Program-made: the position numbers and the translations under genes
Shown: piece after piece, positions 47,451 to 56,035 of the stretch
How positions within the stretch are numbered: the first letter of the stretch is position 1
Layout: every line of letters begins with the position of its first letter
Source: Cupriavidus necator A5-1
GTDB lineage: Bacteria; Pseudomonadota; Gammaproteobacteria; Burkholderiales; Burkholderiaceae
Length of the DNA: 64,000 bases
Direction of reading: 5' to 3'
Assembly (NCBI RefSeq): GCF_000744095.1
Contig: NZ_JQLI01000008.1
Coordinates: 4,154,001 to 4,218,000 of the forward strand
Notes under the pieces: generated by a model
Seen by the model: only the letters and a program-made list of their open reading frames with translations
Told to the model about the DNA's origin: nothing
Databases searched by the model: none

Positions 47451-48290
47451 ATGGCGAAGCTCTCGGAAACCAGAACCCACGGCGCTCGTGCCCTGCCCCT
47501 GCTGGGCATGCTGGCACTGCTTGCCGCCACCGATGTCCGCGCCCAGGCAGAAGCCACCCCACCAAGGACGTTCGTCCCCTTGCTTACGGGTTTCGTGGAA
47601 GGCGGTCTCGGCCACGCCAACCTCACCGGCGACAATGCCAACTGGAACGACCAGTACCTGCGAGGCGGGGTCAACATCACCCCGAAAGACTACGTGACCG
47701 GCGAAATCAGCCACCAGAGCCACTTCGGCGACCAGGGCACGTTCTTCGGGCTGGGCTACACCCGCACCTTCGACGAGAACTGGTACGGCTTCCTGAGCGC
47801 CGGCACCAGCGCGGGCGGCTTCTTCCTGCCCGAGTTCCGGGTCGACGGCATACTGTTCCGCAAACTGCTCGAGAAGAAGAACCTGGTCGCGAGCGTCGGC
47901 TTCACCTACTACCGCGCCAAGGAGGTCTATACCGACAAGACCTTGCTGCTCGGCCTGACCTATTACTTCGACGCCCCCTGGATCATCCAGCTCGGCGCGC
48001 GGCTCAACCGCAGCGATCCGGGCAATATCCGCTCCAATCGCGGCATAGTCGCCGTGACCTACGGCCGCGACAAGGACCAGTTCATCACGCTGAAATACGA
48101 CGGCGGCAGCGAAGCCTACCAGCTCACCGGCGAGCAGGCCCTGCTGAGCGACTTCAACAGCCATGAGGTCTCGCTGACCTGGCGCAAATGGTTCACCAAG
48201 CGCTACGGCATCAACCTGCGCGCCATTTACTACGACAACCCGTCCTACAACCGCAAGCAAGCGGAAATCGGGTTCTTCGCCGAGTTCTAG
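47451..48290 (+). CDS. YaiO-family outer-membrane beta-barrel protein
   Basis: A 279-residue exported protein with signal peptide ending near VRAQ (residue 32). The remainder is alternating beta-strand sequence with aromatic girdles ('LTGFVEGGLGHANLTGDNAN', 'YWFDENWYGF' like segments such as RTFDENWYGFLSAG) and ends in a terminal phenylalanine (GFFAEF), the usual BAM signal. The pattern resembles YaiO. It likely provides the outer-membrane pore for the polymer. Confidence 0.78.
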   Translation: MAKLSETRTHGARALPLLGMLALLAATDVRAQAEATPPRTFVPLLTGFVEGGLGHANLTGDNANWNDQYLRGGVNITPKDYVTGEISHQSHFGDQGTFFGLGYTRTFDENWYGFLSAGTSAGGFFLPEFRVDGILFRKLLEKKNLVASVGFTYYRAKEVYTDKTLLLGLTYYFDAPWIIQLGARLNRSDPGNIRSNRGIVAVTYGRDKDQFITLKYDGGSEAYQLTGEQALLSDFNSHEVSLTWRKWFTKRYGINLRAIYYDNPSYNRKQAEIGFFAEF

Positions 48291-48292
48291 CC

Positions 48293-49099
48293 ATGACGCA
48301 CCCTACCGGACACACTGCTGCCACACGCGACCAGAGCGACGCCCTTGGCCTGACCGTCCTGTGCCTGGCCCGGCATCGTTCGCTGGACCACCTGACCCTG
48401 TCCGTCCCCGCGCTCGCGGGGATCCTGCTGGTGCCGGTGGCGTTCAATCTGGCCGAATGGTTGCTGCGCGACCGTATCAGCGGGCTGTGGGCGGCGGTGC
48501 TGCGCTTCTGGATCGACAGGCTCGGCATCGAGGGCAGCGTCAGTGAACAATTGACGCGGGTGGCGTGGTTCGACTTCAACCTGCCCTACACCAATGTCAT
48601 TGCCCCGACGCCAGACGTGCTGACCTGGTGCATAACGCTGATCGGCACGCTTGCCATTTGCCTGATGACGTTTCGGATACGGGACCAGTACCTGCCGCTG
48701 CGGTATTTCCTGCTGTTCGCCGTGTTCATCCAGGCTACGGCGCTGCTGTTCTTCGCGGTGGCGCCGCAAAGTTTTCCATACACGGCCAGCAGATATGTCG
48801 ACAACGGCGTGAAGACGTGCGCCAGCTTCTTGTTCCTGCTGCCGTGGGGGCATGCGCTGGTCTACTACATCTTTGACTTCTCGTGGCCGAAGAAGATATT
48901 CCTGACGCTGCTTACGCTAGTGTTTGTGGTGATCGCGGTGCCGATGCAGCTGGCGTTGCATGTTTATCTGATGGTGTCCTGCTCGTTGTTGATGATGCCG
49001 CTGCTGTCGTTTGTGTTCGGGCCTACGATGCTTGTGTTTGGGTGTATTGCGTTGTATGGCTGGGCGATGAGTTGGGAGAGGGTTGAGCGAGCAGCATAA
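48293..49099 (+). CDS. Polytopic membrane protein, last gene of the polysaccharide cluster
   Basis: A 268-residue protein with about six hydrophobic segments, starting two bases after the barrel gene stop. Segments include 'SVPALAGILLVPVAFNLAEW', 'YFLLFAVFIQATALLFFAV' and 'LLTLVFVVIAVPMQLALHVY'. No enzyme motif or named family was recognised. Codon use becomes less GC-rich toward the 3' end. It may be an accessory membrane subunit of the synthase complex. Confidence 0.68.
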   Translation: MTHPTGHTAATRDQSDALGLTVLCLARHRSLDHLTLSVPALAGILLVPVAFNLAEWLLRDRISGLWAAVLRFWIDRLGIEGSVSEQLTRVAWFDFNLPYTNVIAPTPDVLTWCITLIGTLAICLMTFRIRDQYLPLRYFLLFAVFIQATALLFFAVAPQSFPYTASRYVDNGVKTCASFLFLLPWGHALVYYIFDFSWPKKIFLTLLTLVFVVIAVPMQLALHVYLMVSCSLLMMPLLSFVFGPTMLVFGCIALYGWAMSWERVERAA

Positions 49100-49198
49100 A
49101 AAGCCGCGGCAGTCGCTTGGTACGTTGCCCTTATGCCAGGAGCGCGCGCAACTCACGCTTCATCGCAGGAATCGCCAGGCTAGCGTTCTTCGCGAGAT

Positions 49199-49644
49199 TC
49201 ACCTGGCCGTTTCCGCCACCTCAATGAGCCCGGGATCGATCTCGTAGTCCCGCTGTTGCAGCCACACCAACAAATCCCGCAGGTGCCACAGGACGCTGCT
49301 GCCTTCGTGCACTGGCGGCGGGAAGGATTCGGGATGGCCGAGCATCAGCTTGCGCATGTTCTGGCGGGACATGCCGACGATGTCGGCGATATCTGTCAGG
49401 CCGACGAGATCGGGGGCGGCTTCGATCAGGGTGGCGGCATTGCACGCCTGGCGTCGGCCAGGGCGCCCAGGATGGCGGCGCTGGCGGACTCGGCTTCGCG
49501 GTCGAAGGCCAGCGCAATCCGACCTGCCAGACCTGTGCCTGCAATTGCGTCGTCGCATCCTGCTTCGTACAAGCGTTCTACCAGCGTGTCAGGATCGTTG
49601 TCGTCTGGCGACAGTTGGTATTTGAGGGTGAAGGCGTATTTCAT
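49199..49644 (-). pseudogene. HTH DNA-binding protein, frameshifted
   Basis: The 5' part, MKYAFTLKYQLSPDDNDPDT to ALADARRAMP, starts at 49644 and runs into a stop near 49426. The 3' part continues in another frame as LIEAAPDLVGLTDIADIVGM and SRQNMRKLMLGHPESFPPPV, ending at 49199. The second half contains a clear helix-turn-helix (TDIADIVGMSRQNMRKL) of the MerR/AlpA type. The break near 49437 would need one missing base (or four). It could be a real inactivation or a sequencing error. Confidence 0.75.
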
Positions 49645-49752
49645 GGCTTATCCCTCTCTTTGCTGTAATGGTCCTGCTGGCGCTTCAGATACTGAGGGCG
49701 AGAGGTAGGCGCAGCGCCAAAAGGCTTCGAATTCGCGCGCCGGACGCCGTTC

Positions 49753-50181
49753 ATGCGGCAAGACGAGATCCATCTCTATGTGCGATTGTCGACGGCGTTG
49801 AGAGGCGCCCATGTCTTCCCGCAAGTTGCGATGTCGGCCTTCGTGCAGCATCGCGGAAAGGCACAGGCGGCACGGAATCTCTTTGCGCAGAAGTACGTCG
49901 ATTACCTGGTGTGCGAGCGCAATACCATGCGGCCGCTCTACGTCATCGAGCTGGACGGCGCTTCGCACCGGGGCGCGGGGGCCCAGAAGCGGGACAGGCC
50001 AAAGAACGAAGTCCTTGCCTCCGCCGGTATTCCGATCAAGCGATACAACTCCGAGGACGTTGATTTCACGGTGATCTTGCAGGACTATGCAACAGTCGTT
50101 GCGCCGTCCCCCTGCCCGGCCGGGTCGATGCCGGCTACGCCTTCGGGAAACGTCATGCGGGCCGGCAAGGCGGAGGCCTGA
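49753..50181 (+). CDS. DUF2726 domain protein (PD-(D/E)XK nuclease-like)
   Basis: A 142-residue protein from ATG at 49753. 'EIHLYVRLSTALRGAHVFPQ', 'KYVDYLVCERNTMRPLYVIE' and 'ELDGASHRGAGAQKRDRPKN' match DUF2726, with an E-L-D-G and a later K that resemble the restriction-endonuclease fold. The frame stays coding-like for about 15 codons upstream of the ATG (FEFARRTPF) without a start, so the gene may be N-terminally truncated. It diverges from the frameshifted HTH gene. Confidence 0.72.
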   Translation: MRQDEIHLYVRLSTALRGAHVFPQVAMSAFVQHRGKAQAARNLFAQKYVDYLVCERNTMRPLYVIELDGASHRGAGAQKRDRPKNEVLASAGIPIKRYNSEDVDFTVILQDYATVVAPSPCPAGSMPATPSGNVMRAGKAEA

Positions 50182-50221
50182 ACAGCTGGAGCGGCCTTCG
50201 ACCGCTCCAATCCCCCTACAT

Positions 50222-51067
50222 TCAACTGCCCTTCCACACCGGCGACCGCCGGCTCACAAACGCTTCCACTCCTTCCCGGAAGTCTTCGCTCCCGTAGCAC
50301 AACCGCACCAGGTCATCCGTATCGGCCACGGCCTCCACAGTCTGGCGCCGCAACGCCTCCTTGACGACCGTCTGGGTGACAGGCGCCAGCGCGGCGAGCC
50401 GGTCGCATAGCGAAGCGACCTCGGCGTCCAGCGCCTCTGCGGCGTACACGCCCTCGAGAAAGCCGCAGGCCAGTGCGGCGTCGGCATCCAGGATCAGCGC
50501 CAGCAGCAGCATGCGCCGCACCGGCTGCAGTCCCCAGGCCGCGCGCAACTTGGCGAGGTTCAGCGCAGACAGCGTGTTGCCCAGCGTGCGCGCGATCGGC
50601 ACGCCGAAGCGGGCCTTGGGAGTCGCCACCCGGAAGTCGCAGGCAGTGGCGATGGCCAGGCCGCCGCCCACCGCCCAGCCCTCGATGACCGCCACAGTAG
50701 GCATCGGCAGCTGTTCGACAAGGCGGATGCCCTCGTCGATGCGCGCTTCGTAGGCAACCCCATCATCCCCGTTCGAGAATTGCTGGAACTGCGCGATGTC
50801 GGTGCCCGCGACAAAGGCCTCCCCGCCCGCGCCGCGCAGTACCACCACGCGCACGCCCGCGCTGCCGTCAGCGGCGAGCGTGCGGCAGTGCGTGGCGAGT
50901 TGTTCGTACATGGCCCACGTCATCGCATTGCGCGCGGCCGGACGGTCGAACGTCAGCGTCGCGACCTGCCCTTGCATCGTGAGCGTGACCTGTCCGTCGC
51001 TGCCCGGACCGGCTTCGCGCTGGCTCGCCGCTGGTTGACCGCCTCCCGGCGGCAGCGCGGGGTTCAT
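50222..51067 (-). CDS. Enoyl-CoA hydratase/isomerase family protein
   Basis: A 281-residue crotonase-fold protein. The oxyanion-hole loops are 'FVAGTDIAQFQQF' and 'EGWAVGGGLAIATACDFRVA'. It acts on acyl-CoA thioesters; the exact substrate is not known. The start overlaps the CaiB-type transferase stop (ATGA at 51064-51067), implying a common pathway in which a CoA ester is made and then hydrated or isomerised. Confidence 0.9.
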   Translation of the reverse strand: MNPALPPGGGQPAASQREAGPGSDGQVTLTMQGQVATLTFDRPAARNAMTWAMYEQLATHCRTLAADGSAGVRVVVLRGAGGEAFVAGTDIAQFQQFSNGDDGVAYEARIDEGIRLVEQLPMPTVAVIEGWAVGGGLAIATACDFRVATPKARFGVPIARTLGNTLSALNLAKLRAAWGLQPVRRMLLLALILDADAALACGFLEGVYAAEALDAEVASLCDRLAALAPVTQTVVKEALRRQTVEAVADTDDLVRLCYGSEDFREGVEAFVSRRSPVWKGS

Positions 51068-52299
51068 GCGCCGAATGCGCCGGCCGCGGCCAGCGACTGC
51101 TGTTCATCCTTCGACAGCCCCAACTCGGCCAGGACTTCTTCTGTATGCTGGCCAAGCAGCGGCGGCGGACGACGTACCTGCTGCGGCGTGCCGCCCATCT
51201 TCACCGCGAAACCGATGTTTGGCACCTTGCCCTCGATCGGATGATCGATCTCGATGCGCATCTGGCGGTGCCGGCCATGCTCGCTGTCGAAGGCCTGCGG
51301 GTAGGTCAGGATCGGGCCGGCCGGGATGCCGACTTCGAGCAACTGCTCGATCCATGAGTCGGCGCTCTGCTTGGCGAAGGTCTCCTCCAGCGCGGCGATC
51401 AGTGCCGGCCGGTTGGCCAGCCGCAGCGCCACGGTGGCAAAGCGCTCATCCGCGAGCAAGTCCTGCCGGTCGAGCGTGTTGCACAGCAGTTGCCACAGCT
51501 TCTGGTTGGTGGCCCCCATCACAAAGTAACCATCGGCGGCCTTCATCGCCTGGTAGGGCGCGCTCATGCGGTTGGCCGTGCCCAGCGGCTCGGGCTCGCG
51601 GCCCGTGCCCCAGTACTCGCAAGTGTCCCACACCGAGAACGCCAGCGCGGAGTCGAACAGCGACGCATCCACGTACTGCCCCCTCCCCGTCTCCTTGGCA
51701 CCGATGTACGCGGCAAGCATGCCGTAGGTCGCGAACAGCGCGCAGCCGATATCGGCCACCGGCACGCCCGCCTTCACCGGCGCGCCGCCCGGGTAGCCGG
51801 TGACGCTCATCACGCCCGACATGGCCTGCGCCATCAGGTCGAAGCCGGGCCGCCCGGCCCACGGTCCAGTCTGGCCAAAGCCCGAGATGCTGACGTAGAC
51901 CAGCTTCGGATTGATCTTGGCGAGCGTCTCGTAGTCGATCCCCAGACGCTTCATCACGCCGGGACGATAGTTCTCCACCAGGATGTCGGCCGATTCCGCC
52001 AAGCGATACAGCACCTGCCGGCCGGAATCGGTCTTCAGGTCCAGCGTGACGCTGCGCTTGTTGCGGTTCATGTTGAGGAAGCCCATGCTGTCCGAGCCCT
52101 TCATCTTGAACCCCATCGAGCCGCGCGTCTGGTCGCCGCCATCGGGCGGTTCGATCTTGATCACGTCGGCGCCGAGGTCGGCCAGCAGCATGCAGGCATA
52201 AGGCCCCGCCATGACCTGACTGACGTCGAGCACGCGCACGCCGGCCAGCGGCAGGTTGGATGCAGGCGCTTGTGCGCGGGAATCGCTGAAATCTGTCAT
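51064..52299 (-). CDS. CaiB/BaiF family III CoA-transferase
   Basis: A 411-residue transferase moving CoA between acyl groups. It opens with 'LAGVRVLDVSQVMAGPYACM' and 'LADLGADVIKIEPPDGGDQT', and 'GFDLMAQAMSGVMSVTG' contains the catalytic aspartate. ATG at 52299 gives the usual length. It lies 59 bases after a Bug receptor and overlaps the enoyl-CoA hydratase, as in many Burkholderiales organic-acid catabolic groups. Confidence 0.92.
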   Translation of the reverse strand: MTDFSDSRAQAPASNLPLAGVRVLDVSQVMAGPYACMLLADLGADVIKIEPPDGGDQTRGSMGFKMKGSDSMGFLNMNRNKRSVTLDLKTDSGRQVLYRLAESADILVENYRPGVMKRLGIDYETLAKINPKLVYVSISGFGQTGPWAGRPGFDLMAQAMSGVMSVTGYPGGAPVKAGVPVADIGCALFATYGMLAAYIGAKETGRGQYVDASLFDSALAFSVWDTCEYWGTGREPEPLGTANRMSAPYQAMKAADGYFVMGATNQKLWQLLCNTLDRQDLLADERFATVALRLANRPALIAALEETFAKQSADSWIEQLLEVGIPAGPILTYPQAFDSEHGRHRQMRIEIDHPIEGKVPNIGFAVKMGGTPQQVRRPPPLLGQHTEEVLAELGLSKDEQQSLAAAGAFGA

Positions 52300-52358
52300 C
52301 GGTTGCTTCCTGGAAAATTCGATAAAGCGGCGTGCGTGGGCGCGACGGCGCCTGGCCA

Positions 52359-53324
52359 TCAGCTTTCAGCTTTCACGCCGGCGTCCTTCACGACCTTGGC
52401 CCATTTGGTGGACTCGGATGCAATAAAGGCGCCGAACTGCTGGCTCGAGCCGCCGGAGTCCTCGGCGCCGAAGCTCTTGAGCCGCTCGGCGACGTCGGGC
52501 ATGGCCAGCACGCGGTTGACGTCCGCGTTCATGCGCTGCACCAGCGCCGGCGGCATGTTCTTCGGACCCACCAGTCCGTACCACGACGCCGCGTCCAGGC
52601 CGGGAAAGCCGGACTCCGCCAGCGTCGGCACGTTGGGGTGGCTGGCCGCGCGCTTCAGACGTGTCTGCGCGATCGCGATCACCTTGCCCTGCTGGATAAA
52701 GGGCGTGGCGGCGGTCATGGTGTCGAACGCATAGTCGATCTGGCCGCCGATCAGGTCCGCCACCAACGGGCCCGAGCCTTTGTAAGGCACGTGCACCACG
52801 TCGAGCTTGGCCTGCAGCCGGAACATCTCCAGCGCCAGGTGCTGCGCCGAGCCGATGCCCGACGAACCGAAGGAAATCTTTCCAGGCTTCTGGCGGCACA
52901 GCGCCACGATGTCCGAAACGCTGCGCACCTTCTGTTCCGGACGGCAGGTCAGCATGTTTGGCGTGACGCCCACCATCGAAATCGGCGTGAAGTCGGTGCG
53001 CGGGTCGTACTTGACGTCCAGCAGCGCCGGGGCGATCGCATGGCTGTTGACATGCGCCATCAGCAGCGTGGTGCCGTCAGGCGGCTGCTTGGCGACATAG
53101 GCAGCGGCGATCGCACCGGTGGCGCCGGGCTTGTTCTCCACCACCACGCTGGTGTTCCACATCACGCCCAGCTTTTGCCCGATCACGCGCGCCAGCACGT
53201 CCGTGCCGCCGCCGGGGGCAAAGCCCACCACGATGCGTACCGGGCCGGCTAAGTCCGCAGCGCGCACGAGGCTGGGCATCGCCAGTCCGGCTGGTGCCGC
53301 CAAAATGAATTGTCTGCGCTGCAT
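52359..53324 (-). CDS. Bug-family periplasmic solute-binding receptor
   Basis: A 321-residue tripartite tricarboxylate transporter receptor. A signal peptide ends near VRA-ADL (residue 23). 'IVVGFAPGGGTDVLARVIGQ', 'VVVENKPGATGAIAAAYVA' and 'VPYKGSGPLVADLIGGQID' are the family signature. Expansion of these genes is typical of Cupriavidus and Bordetella. No membrane subunits adjoin. It probably binds the acid whose CoA ester is processed by the next two genes. Confidence 0.92.
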   Translation of the reverse strand: MQRRQFILAAPAGLAMPSLVRAADLAGPVRIVVGFAPGGGTDVLARVIGQKLGVMWNTSVVVENKPGATGAIAAAYVAKQPPDGTTLLMAHVNSHAIAPALLDVKYDPRTDFTPISMVGVTPNMLTCRPEQKVRSVSDIVALCRQKPGKISFGSSGIGSAQHLALEMFRLQAKLDVVHVPYKGSGPLVADLIGGQIDYAFDTMTAATPFIQQGKVIAIAQTRLKRAASHPNVPTLAESGFPGLDAASWYGLVGPKNMPPALVQRMNADVNRVLAMPDVAERLKSFGAEDSGGSSQQFGAFIASESTKWAKVVKDAGVKAES

Positions 53325-53387
53325 TGCGTGTCTCCGTCCTGGTAGTTATGGAGCCATCATCCGCAATGCACCCGCCGCGGGCTATCG

Positions 53388-54326
53388 CTATTTTGGGGAT
53401 TCAGGTTTCGCGTTTTGCGCAAGCACCTCCAGCACGCTGAGCGCTGCCGAGGAAAGTGCGCCATGAGGCCGATGGCACAGCACAAACTGGCGTTGCGCCC
53501 AGGATTCAGCGATGGGCAGCCGGACGAAGCGGCTGCCGCCCGCCACCTCGCGCGCAATCGCCTCCGGCATCACCCCGCCGCCCAGGTTCTGCGCCACCAG
53601 CGCGGCGATGCTGTCGAAACCGCCCACGCGCATGCGCATGCGCAGCACGCGGCCAGCCTCCTCGGCCAGCCGCTCCAGCCCGATCGAGATCGCCGAGCTC
53701 TCGCCGAGCACCATCAGGTCGCAGTCCAGCACGTCCTCCGACGAGACCTTTCGGCGCCGGGCCAGGGCATGGCCGCGCGCCACCACCAGTACCAGCCGGT
53801 CGGTCCGGTAGGGCTCGGTCGGCAGGTCGACTACGCCGAGGCTGCCTTCGTAGATGCCGATGTCGACGGTGCCGCGGCGCAGGGATTGCTGGACTTCCAG
53901 GCTGTTCATTTCCTGCAGGTCGATGCGCACGCCGGGGCAGGCAGTGGTGCAGCGTTGGATGTCGAAGGGGAGGAATTGGATGACTGCGGACTTTGGGGCT
54001 GCCACCCGCACTACGCCCAGATCGCCACCGACGAAGGAGGCGGCGTCGTCCTGCATTCGTTGGACGGTGTGGGTGATGCCGCGGGCGTGGGCCAGGAGTG
54101 CGCGGCCTGCTTCGGTCAGGGCCATGCCGTGGGGGAGGCGTTCGAAGAGGGAGACGCCTAGTTGGGCTTCCAGTTCGAGGATGCGGCGGGAGGCGGCGGC
54201 GGGGGCAAGGTGGAGGCGCTCGGCGCCGCGGGTGATGCTGCCAAGGTCGGCTACGGCGATGAAGAGCTGGACGGTGGTTAGGTCGAAGTGCAGGCGGGTG
54301 CTGCGCAAAGGGGCGGAGGACGTCAC
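53388..54326 (-). CDS. LysR-family transcriptional regulator
   Basis: A 312-residue LysR protein from GTG at 54326. The HTH is 'LFIAVADLGSITRGAERLHL' and 'APAAASRRILELEAQLGVSL'. It lies 63 bases upstream of the Bug receptor on the same strand and is the likely regulator of the receptor/CaiB/hydratase group. Same-strand rather than divergent placement is less usual for LysR. Confidence 0.88.
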   Translation of the reverse strand: MTSSAPLRSTRLHFDLTTVQLFIAVADLGSITRGAERLHLAPAAASRRILELEAQLGVSLFERLPHGMALTEAGRALLAHARGITHTVQRMQDDAASFVGGDLGVVRVAAPKSAVIQFLPFDIQRCTTACPGVRIDLQEMNSLEVQQSLRRGTVDIGIYEGSLGVVDLPTEPYRTDRLVLVVARGHALARRRKVSSEDVLDCDLMVLGESSAISIGLERLAEEAGRVLRMRMRVGGFDSIAALVAQNLGGGVMPEAIAREVAGGSRFVRLPIAESWAQRQFVLCHRPHGALSSAALSVLEVLAQNAKPESPK

Positions 54327-54416
54327 GGTGGTCGGCGCTTAGGGGACGCGTCTTGTGTGGGGCGGGCTACCGCTTAGGAGCCAGAGAAACGGTTCTGAGC
54401 GCCTTGGAATGCGGCA

Positions 54417-54599
54417 ATGCACGCTTGTCCATTTTCCGCTCAGCAAGTCGCGTCAGCAAGCGGGAATTTCCCCAACTTCAACGAAGCGCGGAATCTGTAC
54501 GGGGAATGGACACCTGATCGATACTACGACCGGCGCTATGAAAGCAATCCCCAGGCGAGCAAAGGTAATTGTTGGGCCGTCAGCAAGCCCATCACTTAA
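54417..54599 (+). CDS. Short orphan frame, possible gene fragment
   Basis: Sixty codons between a LysR gene and nrdB. The translated tail 'NEARNLYGEWTPDRYYDRRY' has protein-like composition, but there is no ribosome site or recognised family. Its end overlaps the A run of the nrdB terminator. It may be a decayed remnant. Confidence 0.2.
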   Translation: MHACPFSAQQVASASGNFPNFNEARNLYGEWTPDRYYDRRYESNPQASKGNCWAVSKPIT

Positions 54600-54631
54600 A
54601 AAAAATGGGAACCAGATCGGCTCCCATTTTC
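54598..54631 (-). terminator. Terminator of nrdAB
   Basis: AAAATGGGAACC and CGGCTCCCATTTT form a stem with one mismatch around AGAT. On the minus strand it is followed by a T run (A run 54598-54605 on plus). Confidence 0.85.
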
Positions 54632-54664
54632 CTCAAAATCTGTCGGAATAATAATAGTAGTCCA

Positions 54665-55852
54665 TCAATCCCAAGATAACGCCCCACCCGTCTGATACTC
54701 AATAACGCGCGTCTCAAAGAAGTTCCGTTCCTTCTTCAGATCGATCATCTCGCTCATCCACGGGAACGGGTTCTCTTCATTCGGGAACAACTGATCCAAC
54801 CCAATCTGCTGGCACCGACGATTGCAGATAAACCGCAGATACGACTTAAACATCGGCGCATTCAGCCCCAGCACCCCACGCGGCATCGTGTCCTCAGCGT
54901 AGCGGTACTCCAGGTCTACAGCCTTCTTGAACAGTTCCGTGATCTCAGCCTTGAACTCCGCCGTCCACAGATGCGGATTCTCCAGCTTGATCTGATTGAT
55001 CAGATCAATACCAAAATTGCAGTGCAGCGACTCATCGCGCAGGATGTACTGATACTGCTCAGCAGCCCCAGTCATCTTGTTCTGCCGCCCCATCGCCAGG
55101 ATCTGCGTAAAGCCCACATAGAAGAACAGCCCTTCCATGATGCAGGCAAACACGATCAGCGACTTCAGCAGCTTCTGGTCATTCTCCGGCGTACCGGTTT
55201 TGAACGACGGATCCGTCAGCGTGTCGATGAACGGAATCAGGAACTCGTCCTTGTCGCGGATTGACTGCACCTCGTGGTACGCGTTGAATATCTCGGCTTC
55301 GTTCAGGCCGAGCGACTCAACGATGTACTGATAGGCGTGCGTATGGATAGCCTCTTCAAACGCCTGGCGCAGCAGGTACTGGCGGCATTCCGGCGCAGTG
55401 ATCTGGCGGTAGGTGCCCAGCACGATGTTGTTGGCGGCCAGCGAGTCGGCGGTGACGAAGAAGCCGAGGTTGCGCTTGATAACGCGGCGCTCGTCTTCGG
55501 TCAGGCCGTTGGGGTCTTTCCACAGGGCGATGTCGCGGGACATGTTGATTTCCTGCGGCATCCAGTGGTTGGCGCAGCCGGCCAGGTACTTTTCCCACGC
55601 CCACTTGTACTTGAACGGGACGAGCTGGTTGACGTCGGTGGAGCCATTGATCACGCGCTTGTCGGCGGCGTTGACGCGGCGGTTGCTTTGCGCGGCGGCG
55701 GCGTTGGGGTTGTTGCCCAGGATGCCGGGCTGCGTGGCGGCGGGCGGCAGGACGCCTTGCTGGTCGGCCGTGGTGGTGGCAGCAGCGGGTTGCAGGGCAG
55801 GCTGCGGGGCAGCTTGCGGGGTGGCTTGAACGTCGTCGTCCCAGCTCAGCAT
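54665..55852 (-). CDS. nrdB: Class Ia ribonucleotide reductase, beta subunit
   Basis: A 395-residue radical-bearing subunit. Metal ligands and radical site align with E. coli R2 spacing: Asp136, Glu167, His170 and the tyrosyl radical Tyr174 in EEAIHTHAY; the later ligands lie in 'YHEVQSI' and 'RDESLHCNF'. The first 65 residues are an Ala/Gln/Pro-rich extension. The C-terminus '[17 protein letters not shown]' binds NrdA. The start [10 protein letters not shown] at 55852 interestingly echoes the C-terminal SWD. It lies 183 bases after nrdA with a REP-like palindrome between. Confidence 0.96.
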   Translation of the reverse strand: MLSWDDDVQATPQAAPQPALQPAAATTTADQQGVLPPAATQPGILGNNPNAAAAQSNRRVNAADKRVINGSTDVNQLVPFKYKWAWEKYLAGCANHWMPQEINMSRDIALWKDPNGLTEDERRVIKRNLGFFVTADSLAANNIVLGTYRQITAPECRQYLLRQAFEEAIHTHAYQYIVESLGLNEAEIFNAYHEVQSIRDKDEFLIPFIDTLTDPSFKTGTPENDQKLLKSLIVFACIMEGLFFYVGFTQILAMGRQNKMTGAAEQYQYILRDESLHCNFGIDLINQIKLENPHLWTAEFKAEITELFKKAVDLEYRYAEDTMPRGVLGLNAPMFKSYLRFICNRRCQQIGLDQLFPNEENPFPWMSEMIDLKKERNFFETRVIEYQTGGALSWD

Positions 55853-55934
55853 GATGTGATTCTCCGAATTTCGTGGTGGCTGGCGGGTGGCCAGCGATGG
55901 GGCCGTTGCACTTCGTGGAGGCTCTGGCCCACCC

Positions 55935-55960
55935 CCCCTCTCCCGCAAGCGGGAGAGGGG
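55935..55960. repeat. Intact REP-like palindrome in the nrdA-nrdB spacer
   Basis: A 26-base palindrome centred on CTCTCCCGCAAGCGGGAGAG. It is the same unit that is split by the IS110 element at 27.6-29.1 kb. In the nrdA-nrdB transcript it would form a strong hairpin. Confidence 0.85.
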
Positions 55961-56035
55961 AGCAAACCGAGGGTGACTTGCTACTTTGTGGCGCTGACAC
56001 TCGCCCCCGGGAGCAAATCGGGTGCTACTTGTTAC

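Noticed and set aside
47451-48290. Calling the outer-membrane barrel a PgaA or AlgE porin
   Set aside because: It is too short, lacks a TPR domain and reads more like the YaiO family.
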